This document shows, in pieces, positions 44,183 through 52,191 of a stretch of 64,000 nt of DNA. The stretch lies in NCBI GenBank assembly GCA_964460465.1, contig CAYWSB010000011.1, positions 1 to 64,000 on the forward strand, given 5' to 3'. The stretch comes from SLRI01 sp964460465 (GTDB lineage: Bacteria > Pseudomonadota > Alphaproteobacteria > Geminicoccales > Geminicoccaceae). Within the stretch, counting starts at the first letter, position 1. Each line of letters begins with the position of its first letter. The translations under genes were made by a program, and so were the position numbers. A model generated the notes under the pieces. It searched no databases. It was not told the origin of the DNA and saw only the letters and a list, made by a program, of their open reading frames with translations.

Positions 44183-45067
44183 TCAGCCGGTGGTGCGGGT
44201 CGGTGCGGATCGCCTGAGACGGCGGCGGCGCAACGCCGCGCGGACGTGCTCGCTCACCAGCATCGACACGAAGCGGGTGTTGTTGAAGAGATAGCGGCGC
44301 CACAGCCGGCGCGGCTCGCAGGCGAGGCGGAAGGCCCACTCCATGCCGCTGCGCTGGATCCAGAGCGGGGCCTGTTGCTTCAACCCGGAGTGGAAATCGA
44401 AGGCGGCGCCGACGCCGATGAGCACCGTGCCCGGGAGCAGCGGCGCCATCTCGGCCATCCAGTGCTCCTGCTTGGGCGAGCCGAGCCCGACCCAAACGAT
44501 GTCGGCGCCGCTGGCCCGGATGGCGGCGGCGACCTCCAACTGCTCGGCACGGGTCAGCGGGCGGAACGGCGGGGTGTGGGTGCCGACGATCTCCAGCCCG
44601 TGGAAGCGGGCCTGGAGGCGGCTGGCCAGGAGGCCGGCCACGCCTTCCCCGCCGCCGTAGAGGAAGTGGCGATAGCCCCGGGCCGCGGAGACCGCGCACA
44701 CCTCGAGCATCAGGTTGGGGCCATAGACCCGGTCGATATGGCCGCACCCGGCGCGCCGGCCGAGCCAGACGATGGGCATGCCATCGGGGGTGACCATCGC
44801 CGCCTGCTCGTGGATCGCCTGCAGCCGCGGGTCGCGCTGGCATTCCATGACGCCGTTGACGTCGCGCACGCAGATGTAGGCTCCCGCATCGGTGCGTGGT
44901 GCCCGGACGAGGTCGTCGATGCGGGCGAGCGCCTGGCGCATGTCGATGGCGTCGACCGGCACGCCAAGGACCCGGAAGCGATCGAGCTCCGGGAGGAGAA
45001 CGGCCCGCTCGTCGTCGCGCGTCGGCCGCGTCGTCAGCGCGTGGCCTGGGATGGCTTCAGGCAGCAT
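44183..45067 (-). CDS. WecG/TagA/CpsF-family glycosyltransferase
   Basis: A protein of 294 residues of GT26. The motif set includes TPDGMPIVWLGRRAG with the catalytic Asp of the family, VYGPNLML, YGGGEGVA and VWVGLGSPKQEHWMAEM. Known members transfer N-acetyl-mannosamine, its uronate or glucose in teichoic acid, enterobacterial common antigen and capsule synthesis. It ends a minus-strand run after the GDP-fucose genes, with an 11-bp overlap into fcl. Its Arg-rich C-terminus probably binds the membrane. Confidence 0.92.
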   Translation of the reverse strand: MLPEAIPGHALTTRPTRDDERAVLLPELDRFRVLGVPVDAIDMRQALARIDDLVRAPRTDAGAYICVRDVNGVMECQRDPRLQAIHEQAAMVTPDGMPIVWLGRRAGCGHIDRVYGPNLMLEVCAVSAARGYRHFLYGGGEGVAGLLASRLQARFHGLEIVGTHTPPFRPLTRAEQLEVAAAIRASGADIVWVGLGSPKQEHWMAEMAPLLPGTVLIGVGAAFDFHSGLKQQAPLWIQRSGMEWAFRLACEPRRLWRRYLFNNTRFVSMLVSEHVRAALRRRRLRRSAPTRTTG

Positions 45068-46028
45068 GTCGGCCGCTCCGGGCGAGTGCTTCGCGGTTGG
45101 CGGCGAACCAGGCGCAGGTCGCCGCGATGCCGGCGCGAAGCCCGACGGAAGGTCGCCAGCCGGTGGCCGCGAGCCGGCCGACGTCGAGAAGCTTGCGCGG
45201 CGTGCCGTCGGGCTTGGTCGGATCGAAGACGAGCCCGCCGGTGAAGCCCACCGTGTCGGCGATCATGCGGGCGAGGTCGGCGATGGCGAGGTCCTCGCCG
45301 GTGCCGACATTGATGGCGATGGCATCGTCGTAGTGCCGCAGGAGGTGAACGCAGGCATCCGCGAGGTCGTCGACATGCAGGAACTCGCGGCGCGGCTTGC
45401 CGCTGCCCCAGATGGCGACGCTCGCCGCCTGCGTCTCCCGGGCCTCGTGGAAGCGGCGGATCAGCGCCGGCAGGACGTGGCTGGTCGCCGGGTCGAAATT
45501 GTCGAAGGGCCCGTAGAGATTGGTCGGCATGGCCGCGATCCAGGCCCGGCCGTATTGCTCCCGGTAGGCCCGGACCAGGCGCAGGCCGGCGATCTTGGCC
45601 AGCGCATAGGCGTCGTTGGTGGGCTCGAGCGGGCCGGTGAGCAGGTACTCCTCCCGGATCGGCTGCGCGCAGTCGCGAGGATAGATGCAGGACGAGCCCA
45701 GGAAGAGCAGGCGGCCGACGTCGTGGCGGTGGCTCGCCCGCATCAGGTTGGTCTGGATCAGCAGGTTCTCTTCGAGGAAGTCGACGGGCCGGGTCTGGTT
45801 GGCGAGGATGCCGCCGACCCTGGCGGCGGCGACGACGACGATGTCGGGGCGGTTGGCCGCCATCCAGGCCTCGACGGCGGCGGGATCGCCGAGGTCGAGC
45901 GCCTGCCGCGAGGCGGTCAGCAGGGTGACCGGCTCCCGCTCGAGGCGGCGCACCAGGGCCCGGCCGACCATGCCGTTGTGGCCGGCGACGAACACCTTCC
46001 GCCCGTCGATGACGTGGCCCCGGGTCAC
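45057..46028 (-). CDS. fcl: GDP-L-fucose synthase
   Basis: A protein of 323 residues, a dual-function epimerase-reductase that makes GDP-L-fucose from GDP-4-keto-6-deoxymannose. It has KVFVAGHNGMVGRALVRRL (NADP site), LFLGSSCIYPRDC with the conserved Ser and Cys, the YALAK catalytic pair and the substrate-site SHVLPALIRRFHEA. No ATG fits; GTG at 46028 gives the correct family length. It lies 28 bp after gmd and overlaps the WecG-type gene. Confidence 0.94.
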   Translation of the reverse strand: MTRGHVIDGRKVFVAGHNGMVGRALVRRLEREPVTLLTASRQALDLGDPAAVEAWMAANRPDIVVVAAARVGGILANQTRPVDFLEENLLIQTNLMRASHRHDVGRLLFLGSSCIYPRDCAQPIREEYLLTGPLEPTNDAYALAKIAGLRLVRAYREQYGRAWIAAMPTNLYGPFDNFDPATSHVLPALIRRFHEARETQAASVAIWGSGKPRREFLHVDDLADACVHLLRHYDDAIAINVGTGEDLAIADLARMIADTVGFTGGLVFDPTKPDGTPRKLLDVGRLAATGWRPSVGLRAGIAATCAWFAANREALARSGRHAA

Positions 46029-46056
46029 GCGGCGGCCCCGGGCGTCCGCGGCACCA

Positions 46057-47136
46057 TCACTCGGCGGCCTCGTAGACGAGACGACCGGCGGCCCGTTCGC
46101 GGCAGAGGCTGGCGAGGTCGGCCTGGACCATCTCCCTGACCAGGTCGGCGAAGCGGATGCTCGGCTGCCAGCCCAGCCGGGTCCTGGCCTTGCTGGCGTC
46201 GCCCAGGAGGTGGTGGACCTCGAGCGGGCGGAAGTAGCGGGGGTCGACCGCGACCAGGGTGCGGCCGCTCGCCTGGTCGATCCCCGTCTCCGCCTCGCCC
46301 CTGCCCTGCCAGACGATGGTCCGGCCGACCTCGGCGAAGGCCCGCTCGATGAAGGCGCGCACGCTCTTGGCCTCGCCCGTGGCCAGGACCCAGTCATCGG
46401 CGGCCTCGGCCTGGACGATGCGCCACATCCCTTCGACGTAGTCGCGGGCGTGGCCCCAGTCCCGCAGCGCGTCGAGATTGCCGATGTAGAGCTTGTCCTG
46501 CAGGCCGAGCTCGATCGCGGCCACGGCGCGGGTGATCTTGCGGGTGACGAAGGTCTCGCCGCGGAGCGGGCTCTCGTGGTTGAACAGGATGCCGTTGGCG
46601 GCGAACAGGCCGTAGGCCTCGCGGTAGTTGCGGGTGATCCAGTAGGCGTAGAGCTTGGCCGTCGCGTAGGGGCTCTGCGGCATGAAGGGTGTGGTCTCGT
46701 CCTGCGGCGCCGGGGCGGCGCCGTAGAGCTCGGAGGTGCTCGCCTGGTAGAAGCGCGTCTGCTTCTCGAGGCCGAGGATGCGGATCGCCTCGAGCAGGCG
46801 GAGCGTGCCGATGCCGTCGGCATTGGCGGTGTATTCCGGGGTCTCGAAGCTCACCTTGACGTGGCTCTGCGCTGCCAGGTTGTAGATCTCGTCCGGCTGC
46901 ACGTCCTGCACGACGCGGATCAGGTTGGTGGCATCGGTGAGGTCGCCGTAGTGGAGGATCAGGCGGCGCCCGTCCTGGTGCGGGTCCTCGTAGAGATGGT
47001 CGATCCGGCCGGTGTTGAACGACGACGAGCGCCGTTTCAGGCCGTGGACGGTGTAGCCCTTGGCGAGCAGCAGCTCGGCCAGATAGGCCCCGTCCTGGCC
47101 GGTGATGCCGGTGATCAGCGCGGTCTTGCCGGTCAT
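46057..47136 (-). CDS. gmd: GDP-mannose 4,6-dehydratase
   Basis: A protein of 359 residues that converts GDP-mannose to GDP-4-keto-6-deoxymannose. ALITGITGQDGAYLAELLL is the cofactor motif, followed by HGLKRRSSSFNTGRIDHLY, ASTSELYG (catalytic Thr-Ser-Glu), YATAKLYAYW (Tyr-Lys) and NHESPLRGETFVTRKI, all diagnostic of Gmd. It starts the gmd-fcl-WecG run, so cluster B probably contains fucose or another 6-deoxyhexose derived from GDP-mannose. Confidence 0.96.
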   Translation of the reverse strand: MTGKTALITGITGQDGAYLAELLLAKGYTVHGLKRRSSSFNTGRIDHLYEDPHQDGRRLILHYGDLTDATNLIRVVQDVQPDEIYNLAAQSHVKVSFETPEYTANADGIGTLRLLEAIRILGLEKQTRFYQASTSELYGAAPAPQDETTPFMPQSPYATAKLYAYWITRNYREAYGLFAANGILFNHESPLRGETFVTRKITRAVAAIELGLQDKLYIGNLDALRDWGHARDYVEGMWRIVQAEAADDWVLATGEAKSVRAFIERAFAEVGRTIVWQGRGEAETGIDQASGRTLVAVDPRYFRPLEVHHLLGDASKARTRLGWQPSIRFADLVREMVQADLASLCRERAAGRLVYEAAE

Positions 47137-47416
47137 CGCACGTCGTCCGCGCCGCCGGGCCGGGCGGCGGCCGAACGAGGCGACGGCCGCGACCGCAGCG
47201 CCTTCACCACTGGGCGCACCCCGCAACGGCGCAAGCAGTCGAGGCTGGACAATTGCCCGGCATTTCCTGTCCCCATTCATTTCTTGGTGCACCAGCGTCA
47301 CCCGGCCGAGCATCAAAGCTGCCCACTCGGCTGCGGGGCCACCTGAAATTGGCGCACTAAACGCTTAACCTCGTTGAGCTTAAGCCGGAGGTTGAGCCTT
47401 GCAAGTAGCTATTTTA
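47137..47416 (-). promoter_or_regulatory. Intergenic region upstream of gmd with overlapping inverted repeats
   Basis: 280 bp without a gene. At 47363-47396 two alternative stems compete: GCTTAA (47363-47368) with TTAAGC (47380-47385), and CTTAACCTC (47364-47372) with GAGGTTGAG (47388-47396, one wobble pair). The DNA is AT-rich from about 47350 onward and continues into the 3' end of the next gene. It is a likely promoter or leader region for gmd. Confidence 0.45.
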
Positions 47417-48625
47417 TCAATTTTTTGGAATATCACTGCAGACCAATTCACCCATAGCGCGACCATAAATCTTCATCAATGCTTTCGAGTATTGATATGC
47501 GTCAAATTGGTCACAGTACTTGCGCCGCGCGGCGGCGCCCAGTCGCTGTCGGAACGTCGGATTTTCCGTCAGCTGCGTCAAAACTGCCGCAAGGCCGGCC
47601 ACGTCGCCCGGCTCGACCAGCAGCGCCTCCACACCGTCGCTCACGACCTCCGGATGGGCACCCACCGGGGTGGCCACGATCGCGAGCGCGTGCGCCATCG
47701 CCTCGAGCAGCGACATGGCCAGGCCCTCGCTGTAGGACGGCAGGACGAAGATGTCGGCACGACGGCAGAGGTCGTAGACGGCGTCCTGCGGCAGCCAGCC
47801 GCTGAAGGTGACGCGCCCCTCGAGGCCGCCCGCGGCGATGGCCGCGGCGAAACGACCGGCGTCGCCCTGGCCGGCGATCGTGAGCTGCCACGCCTGCGCC
47901 TGCAGCCGCGGGGTAGCCAGCGCCGCCAGCAGATCCGCCACGCCCTTGGCCGGGTCGTCGAAGCGGCCGAGAAAGATCAGGTGCGGCGGCCCGGTGCGGC
48001 CGGCGCGCTCGGGCGGCGGGCCCGGATCGGCCACGGCATTCGGCAGGATGTCGATCCGATCGGCGGGCACGCCCAGGTGGCGCACCACCGTGGCGCGATC
48101 GTTCGTGCCCAGGACCACGACGCGCCGGGCGCGCCGGAACATGGCGGCGATCCGCCGCTGCAGGAACCCCGGGCGGGCGGCGAGGTCGGCCGCGTAGTCG
48201 CCGTAGTGCAGGTGCACGATGGTCGGGATGCCGAGCCTGTTGGCGGCCTCGCTGAGCACGAGCTTGCGCAGGGTGCTGCCGGCCTTGGCGACGTTGAGAT
48301 GGAGCAGATCCGGACGGCGGCGGACGAGGCCGGCCAGCGCCCTGAGCGTCATCAGCGGCATCCACCACAACCGACCGTTGCCTCGCGCATCGACCAGCCA
48401 CCACTCGGGGGCGGCGGGATCGTCGCGCCAGCCGCCGGTGGCGTAGAGCATGCTGCGGCCGATGCCGCCGAAGTCGAAGTCGCCGGGCATGGCGATGGCG
48501 ACGCGCGGGCGGTGCGGCGCCGTGCTGCCGGCGGCGACCGGGGCGAGGCCGGCGGGATCCGACGCGGCGGCCCTCGCGGCCCGCTGCGGGCGGCCCTGCG
48601 CTTGCGCCCCGGGTCGCCGTCTCAT
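47417..48625 (-). CDS. Family 4 glycosyltransferase (cluster B)
   Basis: A GT-B enzyme of 402 residues. VAIAMPGDFDFGGIGRSMLY starts the N-terminal domain; HLNVAKAGSTLRK and VHLHYGDYAADLA follow. The donor half has PHLIFLGRFDDPAKGVADLLAAL and FVLPSYSEGLAMSLLEAMA, which includes the EX7E pair of retaining GT4 enzymes. The last 30 codons are AT-rich compared with the rest. It is divergent from the second flippase. The start ATG 48625 leaves an N-terminal Arg/Ala-rich leader of about 50 residues, which may be overextended. Confidence 0.88.
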   Translation of the reverse strand: MRRRPGAQAQGRPQRAARAAASDPAGLAPVAAGSTAPHRPRVAIAMPGDFDFGGIGRSMLYATGGWRDDPAAPEWWLVDARGNGRLWWMPLMTLRALAGLVRRRPDLLHLNVAKAGSTLRKLVLSEAANRLGIPTIVHLHYGDYAADLAARPGFLQRRIAAMFRRARRVVVLGTNDRATVVRHLGVPADRIDILPNAVADPGPPPERAGRTGPPHLIFLGRFDDPAKGVADLLAALATPRLQAQAWQLTIAGQGDAGRFAAAIAAGGLEGRVTFSGWLPQDAVYDLCRRADIFVLPSYSEGLAMSLLEAMAHALAIVATPVGAHPEVVSDGVEALLVEPGDVAGLAAVLTQLTENPTFRQRLGAAARRKYCDQFDAYQYSKALMKIYGRAMGELVCSDIPKN

Positions 48626-48680
48626 AAAGCGCTCCCGCCACTCCCGAGGACCGCCCACCAACAGGCATGAGAGGTTTCGC

Positions 48681-50123
48681 TTGGCAGGTGCTGCATCGCC
48701 GCTCCGCTCACTCGTGTGGTCGGCGATCGAGACGGTCGGCACGCTGGCGATCGGCCTCGCCTCGGTCGTCGTCATCGCCCGCCTGATCGGCCCCGACGCC
48801 TTCGGCCTCGCCTCGATCGGCCTCGGGCTGGTCCTGGTCCTCGTCGTGCTCATCCCCAGCCTCGTGCACGACGGGCTCGTGCGCAGCCCGGACGTCAGCG
48901 AGGTGCTGCTGGCCTCGGCCCTGACCTTCTCGGCCCTGGCCGCGGCCGTGGCGGGGCTGGCCCTGGCCCTCCTCGCCCAGCTGCTGGCCCGGCTGCTCGA
49001 CGAGCCCCGCCTCGTCGGCGTGCTCCTGGCCCTCCTGCCGATGCTGCTCTTCTCCGCCCTGGCCTCGCCGCTGGTCGCCGAGCGGCGGCGGGCGCTCGAT
49101 TTCCGCACGGTCGGCCGGCATCAGCTGTTCAGCCGCGGTCTCGGCCTCGCCGCCGGCATCGCCGTTGCGGTCACGGGTGGCGGGGTGTGGAGCGTGGTGG
49201 CCCAGCAGTTGCTGACGACCGGGCTCCTGCTGCTGACCCTATGCGTCGCGCGCCGCGCCCTGCCCCGGCCGCGGCTCGACTGGCAGGCACTCGGCCCCGT
49301 CTTGCGGTTCTCGCAGTTCATCGCCTGGACGGGCCTCGTCGTGCAGCTCACCGAGCGTGTCTTCCTCACCCTCGCCGGCTACCTATACGGCATCGCCGCG
49401 GCCGGACAATGGGCGGTCGCCAGCCGGCTGGTCGAAACCGTGACGACGGTGATGAGCCAGCTCATCTACCATGTCGGCCTCGCCCACATGGCGCCGCTGC
49501 GCAGCCAGGCGCAGCGCCTGGCCGCGGCCATGGCCCTCGGCCGGGATGCCTTGATCCTCGCCCTCCTGCCGCTCCTGGTCGGCATCGCCGCGGCTGCCGA
49601 GCCGCTGGTGGCGCTGCTCTTCGGCGCCGGCTGGACGCTGGTGCCGGCCCTGGTCGTCTGGCTGCTGCTCGGTGCCGTCTTCGTCGTGCGGCGGCTGTTC
49701 GCGCAGGTGGCGCTGAACGTGCTCGGCCGCTCCGACACCACGCTCTACGCCTTCGCTGCCGAAGGGCTGGCAGGTCTCGCGATGCTGGCGGTCCTGGCGC
49801 CGTTCGGCTTGATCGGTGCCGCGGCAGCGCGTGCGCTCTCGTTCGCCGTCGGCTGGCTGGTGATCCACCTCTACGCGCGGCGCGCTCTCCCGCTCGACGC
49901 GGGTCGCGAGACCCTGGCGCTCGGTCTCGACCTGGCGGTTGCGGTGGCCGGCTTCGCCACGGTCGAGTGGCTGCTCGCCGGCGCCGTCTTCCCGCATGCC
50001 GGCGTCGAGATCCTGGCCCGCGGAACACTCGCGGCGGGCCTAGTCCTCGGGCTCTTGGCTATCCTGCGCCGCGACCGGATCCGGGAGCTTCTGGTCCTTC
50101 TCGCGTCCTGGCGGCAGCGGTGA
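48681..50123 (+). CDS. Oligosaccharide flippase/lipopolysaccharide biosynthesis transporter (cluster B)
   Basis: A membrane protein of 480 residues with 12-14 helices. SAIETVGTLAIGLASVVVIARLIGPDAFG matches the MOP-superfamily start seen in WzxC-type exporters. TTG 48681 is taken as start with GAGG 6 bp upstream; GTG 48714 is an alternative, and no ATG fits the family N-terminus. It should flip the cluster B repeat unit. It is divergent from the GT4 gene and precedes the FkbM-type gene by about 165 bp. Confidence 0.85.
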   Translation: MAGAASPLRSLVWSAIETVGTLAIGLASVVVIARLIGPDAFGLASIGLGLVLVLVVLIPSLVHDGLVRSPDVSEVLLASALTFSALAAAVAGLALALLAQLLARLLDEPRLVGVLLALLPMLLFSALASPLVAERRRALDFRTVGRHQLFSRGLGLAAGIAVAVTGGGVWSVVAQQLLTTGLLLLTLCVARRALPRPRLDWQALGPVLRFSQFIAWTGLVVQLTERVFLTLAGYLYGIAAAGQWAVASRLVETVTTVMSQLIYHVGLAHMAPLRSQAQRLAAAMALGRDALILALLPLLVGIAAAAEPLVALLFGAGWTLVPALVVWLLLGAVFVVRRLFAQVALNVLGRSDTTLYAFAAEGLAGLAMLAVLAPFGLIGAAAARALSFAVGWLVIHLYARRALPLDAGRETLALGLDLAVAVAGFATVEWLLAGAVFPHAGVEILARGTLAAGLVLGLLAILRRDRIRELLVLLASWRQR

Positions 50124-50290
50124 CCAGGGCCTCGGCCGGCAGTTGAGACCAGCCCGCCGACATCGCACTTTAGACGGCTTGCCGGCCGGCGGCGCGCCCT
50201 TTAGCTGTTCCGGCCGATGCCTCGTCACAGACAGGAACGGTGCCCGGCTTGCGGCGCCCGGCGTTTGCCCAGGAGCAGGAGAACCACCGC

Positions 50291-51103
50291 GTGCTCGCAC
50301 AGTGCCGTGACGCGACCAAGGCGCTGCTGCGCCGGGCCAGCCCGCGGCTCTGGTACCGGCTGCAGATGCGCCGCCGCCTGAAATGGCCGGGGATCGACCC
50401 CGAGCTCGCGGCGATGCCGCGACTGGTGCCGAAGCCCGGCACCTGTGTCGACGTCGGCGCCAGCGAGGGGCTCTACAGCTACGTCCTGGCCGGCCTGTCG
50501 CGGCAGGTGCACGCCTTCGAGCCGATTCCGGAGCTCTGCCGCCGGCTCCGCGCGGCCGTGCCCGCCAACGTGACGGTGCACGGCGTCGCCCTCTCCGACC
50601 GGGCCGGGACCACGACCCTGCGTCTGCCCGGCGAGGATACCGGCTGGGCCACCATCGAGCCCGCCAACCCGCTGGCGTCGGCGGCACCCGACCGGCTGCG
50701 CCTGCTGCCGATCGAGACCCGGACGCTGGACAGCTTCGGCTTCAAGGACGTGCGGCTGATCAAGATCGACGTCGAGGGGCACGAGGCTGCGGTTCTGGCG
50801 GGGGCCGCCCGGACGATCGCCGAGGAGCGGCCGGTGCTGGTCATCGAGATCGAGGAGCGGCACAAGCCGGGCGGGCTCGCCCTGATCCGCGAGCTGCTCG
50901 CCGGGCCGGGCTATGCCGGCTGGTTTCTCCTGGGCGGGCAGTGGCGGCCGGTGGCCGCCTTCGTGCTCGATGAGCACCAGAACCGGGGCCGGCCGGATCG
51001 GCCCTACGTTCACAACTTCGTGTTCCTGCCGGCGGAGATGGCACCACCGCCGCCGCTGGCCGGCGCCACGCCGGCGTCGCCCCGGCGGCAGGCGGCGGCG
51101 TAG
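50291..51103 (+). CDS. FkbM-family methyltransferase
   Basis: A SAM-dependent O-methyltransferase of about 270 residues. CVDVGASEGLYSYVLAGL is the SAM-binding motif, followed by VHAFEPIPELCRRL, TRTLDSFG and LIKIDVEGHEAAVLAGA, all FkbM hallmarks. In polysaccharide loci these methylate sugar hydroxyls. GTG 50291 has GGAGA at good spacing; GTG 50240 is possible. The C-terminal Pro/Ala tail, starting near APPPPLAGA, overlaps the convergent GT4 gene by 94 bp. Confidence 0.88.
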   Translation: MLAQCRDATKALLRRASPRLWYRLQMRRRLKWPGIDPELAAMPRLVPKPGTCVDVGASEGLYSYVLAGLSRQVHAFEPIPELCRRLRAAVPANVTVHGVALSDRAGTTTLRLPGEDTGWATIEPANPLASAAPDRLRLLPIETRTLDSFGFKDVRLIKIDVEGHEAAVLAGAARTIAEERPVLVIEIEERHKPGGLALIRELLAGPGYAGWFLLGGQWRPVAAFVLDEHQNRGRPDRPYVHNFVFLPAEMAPPPPLAGATPASPRRQAAA

Positions 51104-52191
51104 ACCTCGAGGGTGCGCGCGGCCACGGCGGCCGCCGACATCGGCCCTTCGGCCACCGCCCGTGCCGATGCCGCACAGCCAGCCGTCAGCGCCGGGTCGT
51201 CGAGCAGCCGGGCGATGGCCGCCGCGAGGGCCGGCACATCGGCAGGCGGCACCACGAGCCCCATCCCGGTGGTCCGGACGAGCTCGCCGAGCTCGCCCAC
51301 CTCGGACGCCACGACCGGCGTGCCGAAGGCGGCGGCGAGTGCCGCGACCCCGCTCTGCGACGCCTCGATGTAGGGCAGGATCACGAGGTCGGCGGCGTCG
51401 AACAGCCCGGCCACCACCTCGTCCGGAATGTAGGCGTCGTGCACGGTGAACCATGGCCGGCGGGCGAGCTCGGGTGCCAGCCGGGCAAGCTCGGGACCGG
51501 TGCCGGCGACCACGATCTCGAGGTCGGCGAAGCGCTCGATCAGCCGGTCGGCGGCGGCGACCAGGACCTCGAGGCCCTTGTAGGCCATCACCCGGCCGAA
51601 GAAGAGCAGCCGGCGGCCGGGCGGGCGGGAGCGCCGGGCAGCCGGGCCGGCCAGCCGGGCGTGGCGGTCGAGGACCGGGTGCGCCACGACATGCACCCCG
51701 GCGGGCGGCCGCAGGCCGGTCGCGAGCAGCGCCCGGGCCAGCCCCTCGCCGTGCACGATCGCCGCATCCGCGGCGCGGCGCAGCACGCGGATCGTCGCCA
51801 TCGGCACCCGCTGCGCCTGCACGTCGCCCGGATGGTGGGCGACGTCGTGGACCGTGACGACCAGCGGGTAGCGGCGGATGAACGGCAGGGCCAGCAGCAG
51901 CCAGACGACGTTGTCGTTGAAGAAGTGCACGACGTCGGGGCGAAAGCGGCGCAGCCGGGCGACGACCCGGGCGGCCAGGACGAGTCCCCGCGGGTCGCGA
52001 TGGCGCGGCCAGGGCAGGGTCGAGAGCCGCACGCCCGGCGGCAGGTCATCGGCGTAGCGGCGGCTCCAGTCGGTGGAGGCGATGACCAGCGCCTCGCTCG
52101 CCCCGCCCAGCGTCCGCGCCATGGCGCAGGCATACTCGTCGGGCCCGATGGCGAGGCAGGCGACCCGCAGGGCTCGCGGCGCGGCACTCAC
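51010..52191 (-). CDS. Family 4 glycosyltransferase coupled to wzc (cluster B)
   Basis: A GT-B enzyme of 393 residues with VHFFNDNVVWLLLALPFIRR, VVTVHDVAHHPGD, LLFFGRVMAYKGLEVLVAAA and LVILPYIEASQSGVAALAAAFG, which carries the donor-binding Glu. Its ATG overlaps the stop of the Wzc-type kinase gene (ATGA, 52188-52191), so both are made from one message. The 3' end overlaps the FkbM gene on the other strand by 94 bp. The sugar is unknown. Confidence 0.88.
   Translation of the reverse strand: MSAAPRALRVACLAIGPDEYACAMARTLGGASEALVIASTDWSRRYADDLPPGVRLSTLPWPRHRDPRGLVLAARVVARLRRFRPDVVHFFNDNVVWLLLALPFIRRYPLVVTVHDVAHHPGDVQAQRVPMATIRVLRRAADAAIVHGEGLARALLATGLRPPAGVHVVAHPVLDRHARLAGPAARRSRPPGRRLLFFGRVMAYKGLEVLVAAADRLIERFADLEIVVAGTGPELARLAPELARRPWFTVHDAYIPDEVVAGLFDAADLVILPYIEASQSGVAALAAAFGTPVVASEVGELGELVRTTGMGLVVPPADVPALAAAIARLLDDPALTAGCAASARAVAEGPMSAAAVAARTLEVYAAACRRGDAGVAPASGGGGAISAGRNTKL

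Noticed and set aside
47281..47310. Possible sigma-54 promoter for gmd
   Set aside because: Only the GG and GC cores match; the flanking positions of both elements disagree with the consensus.
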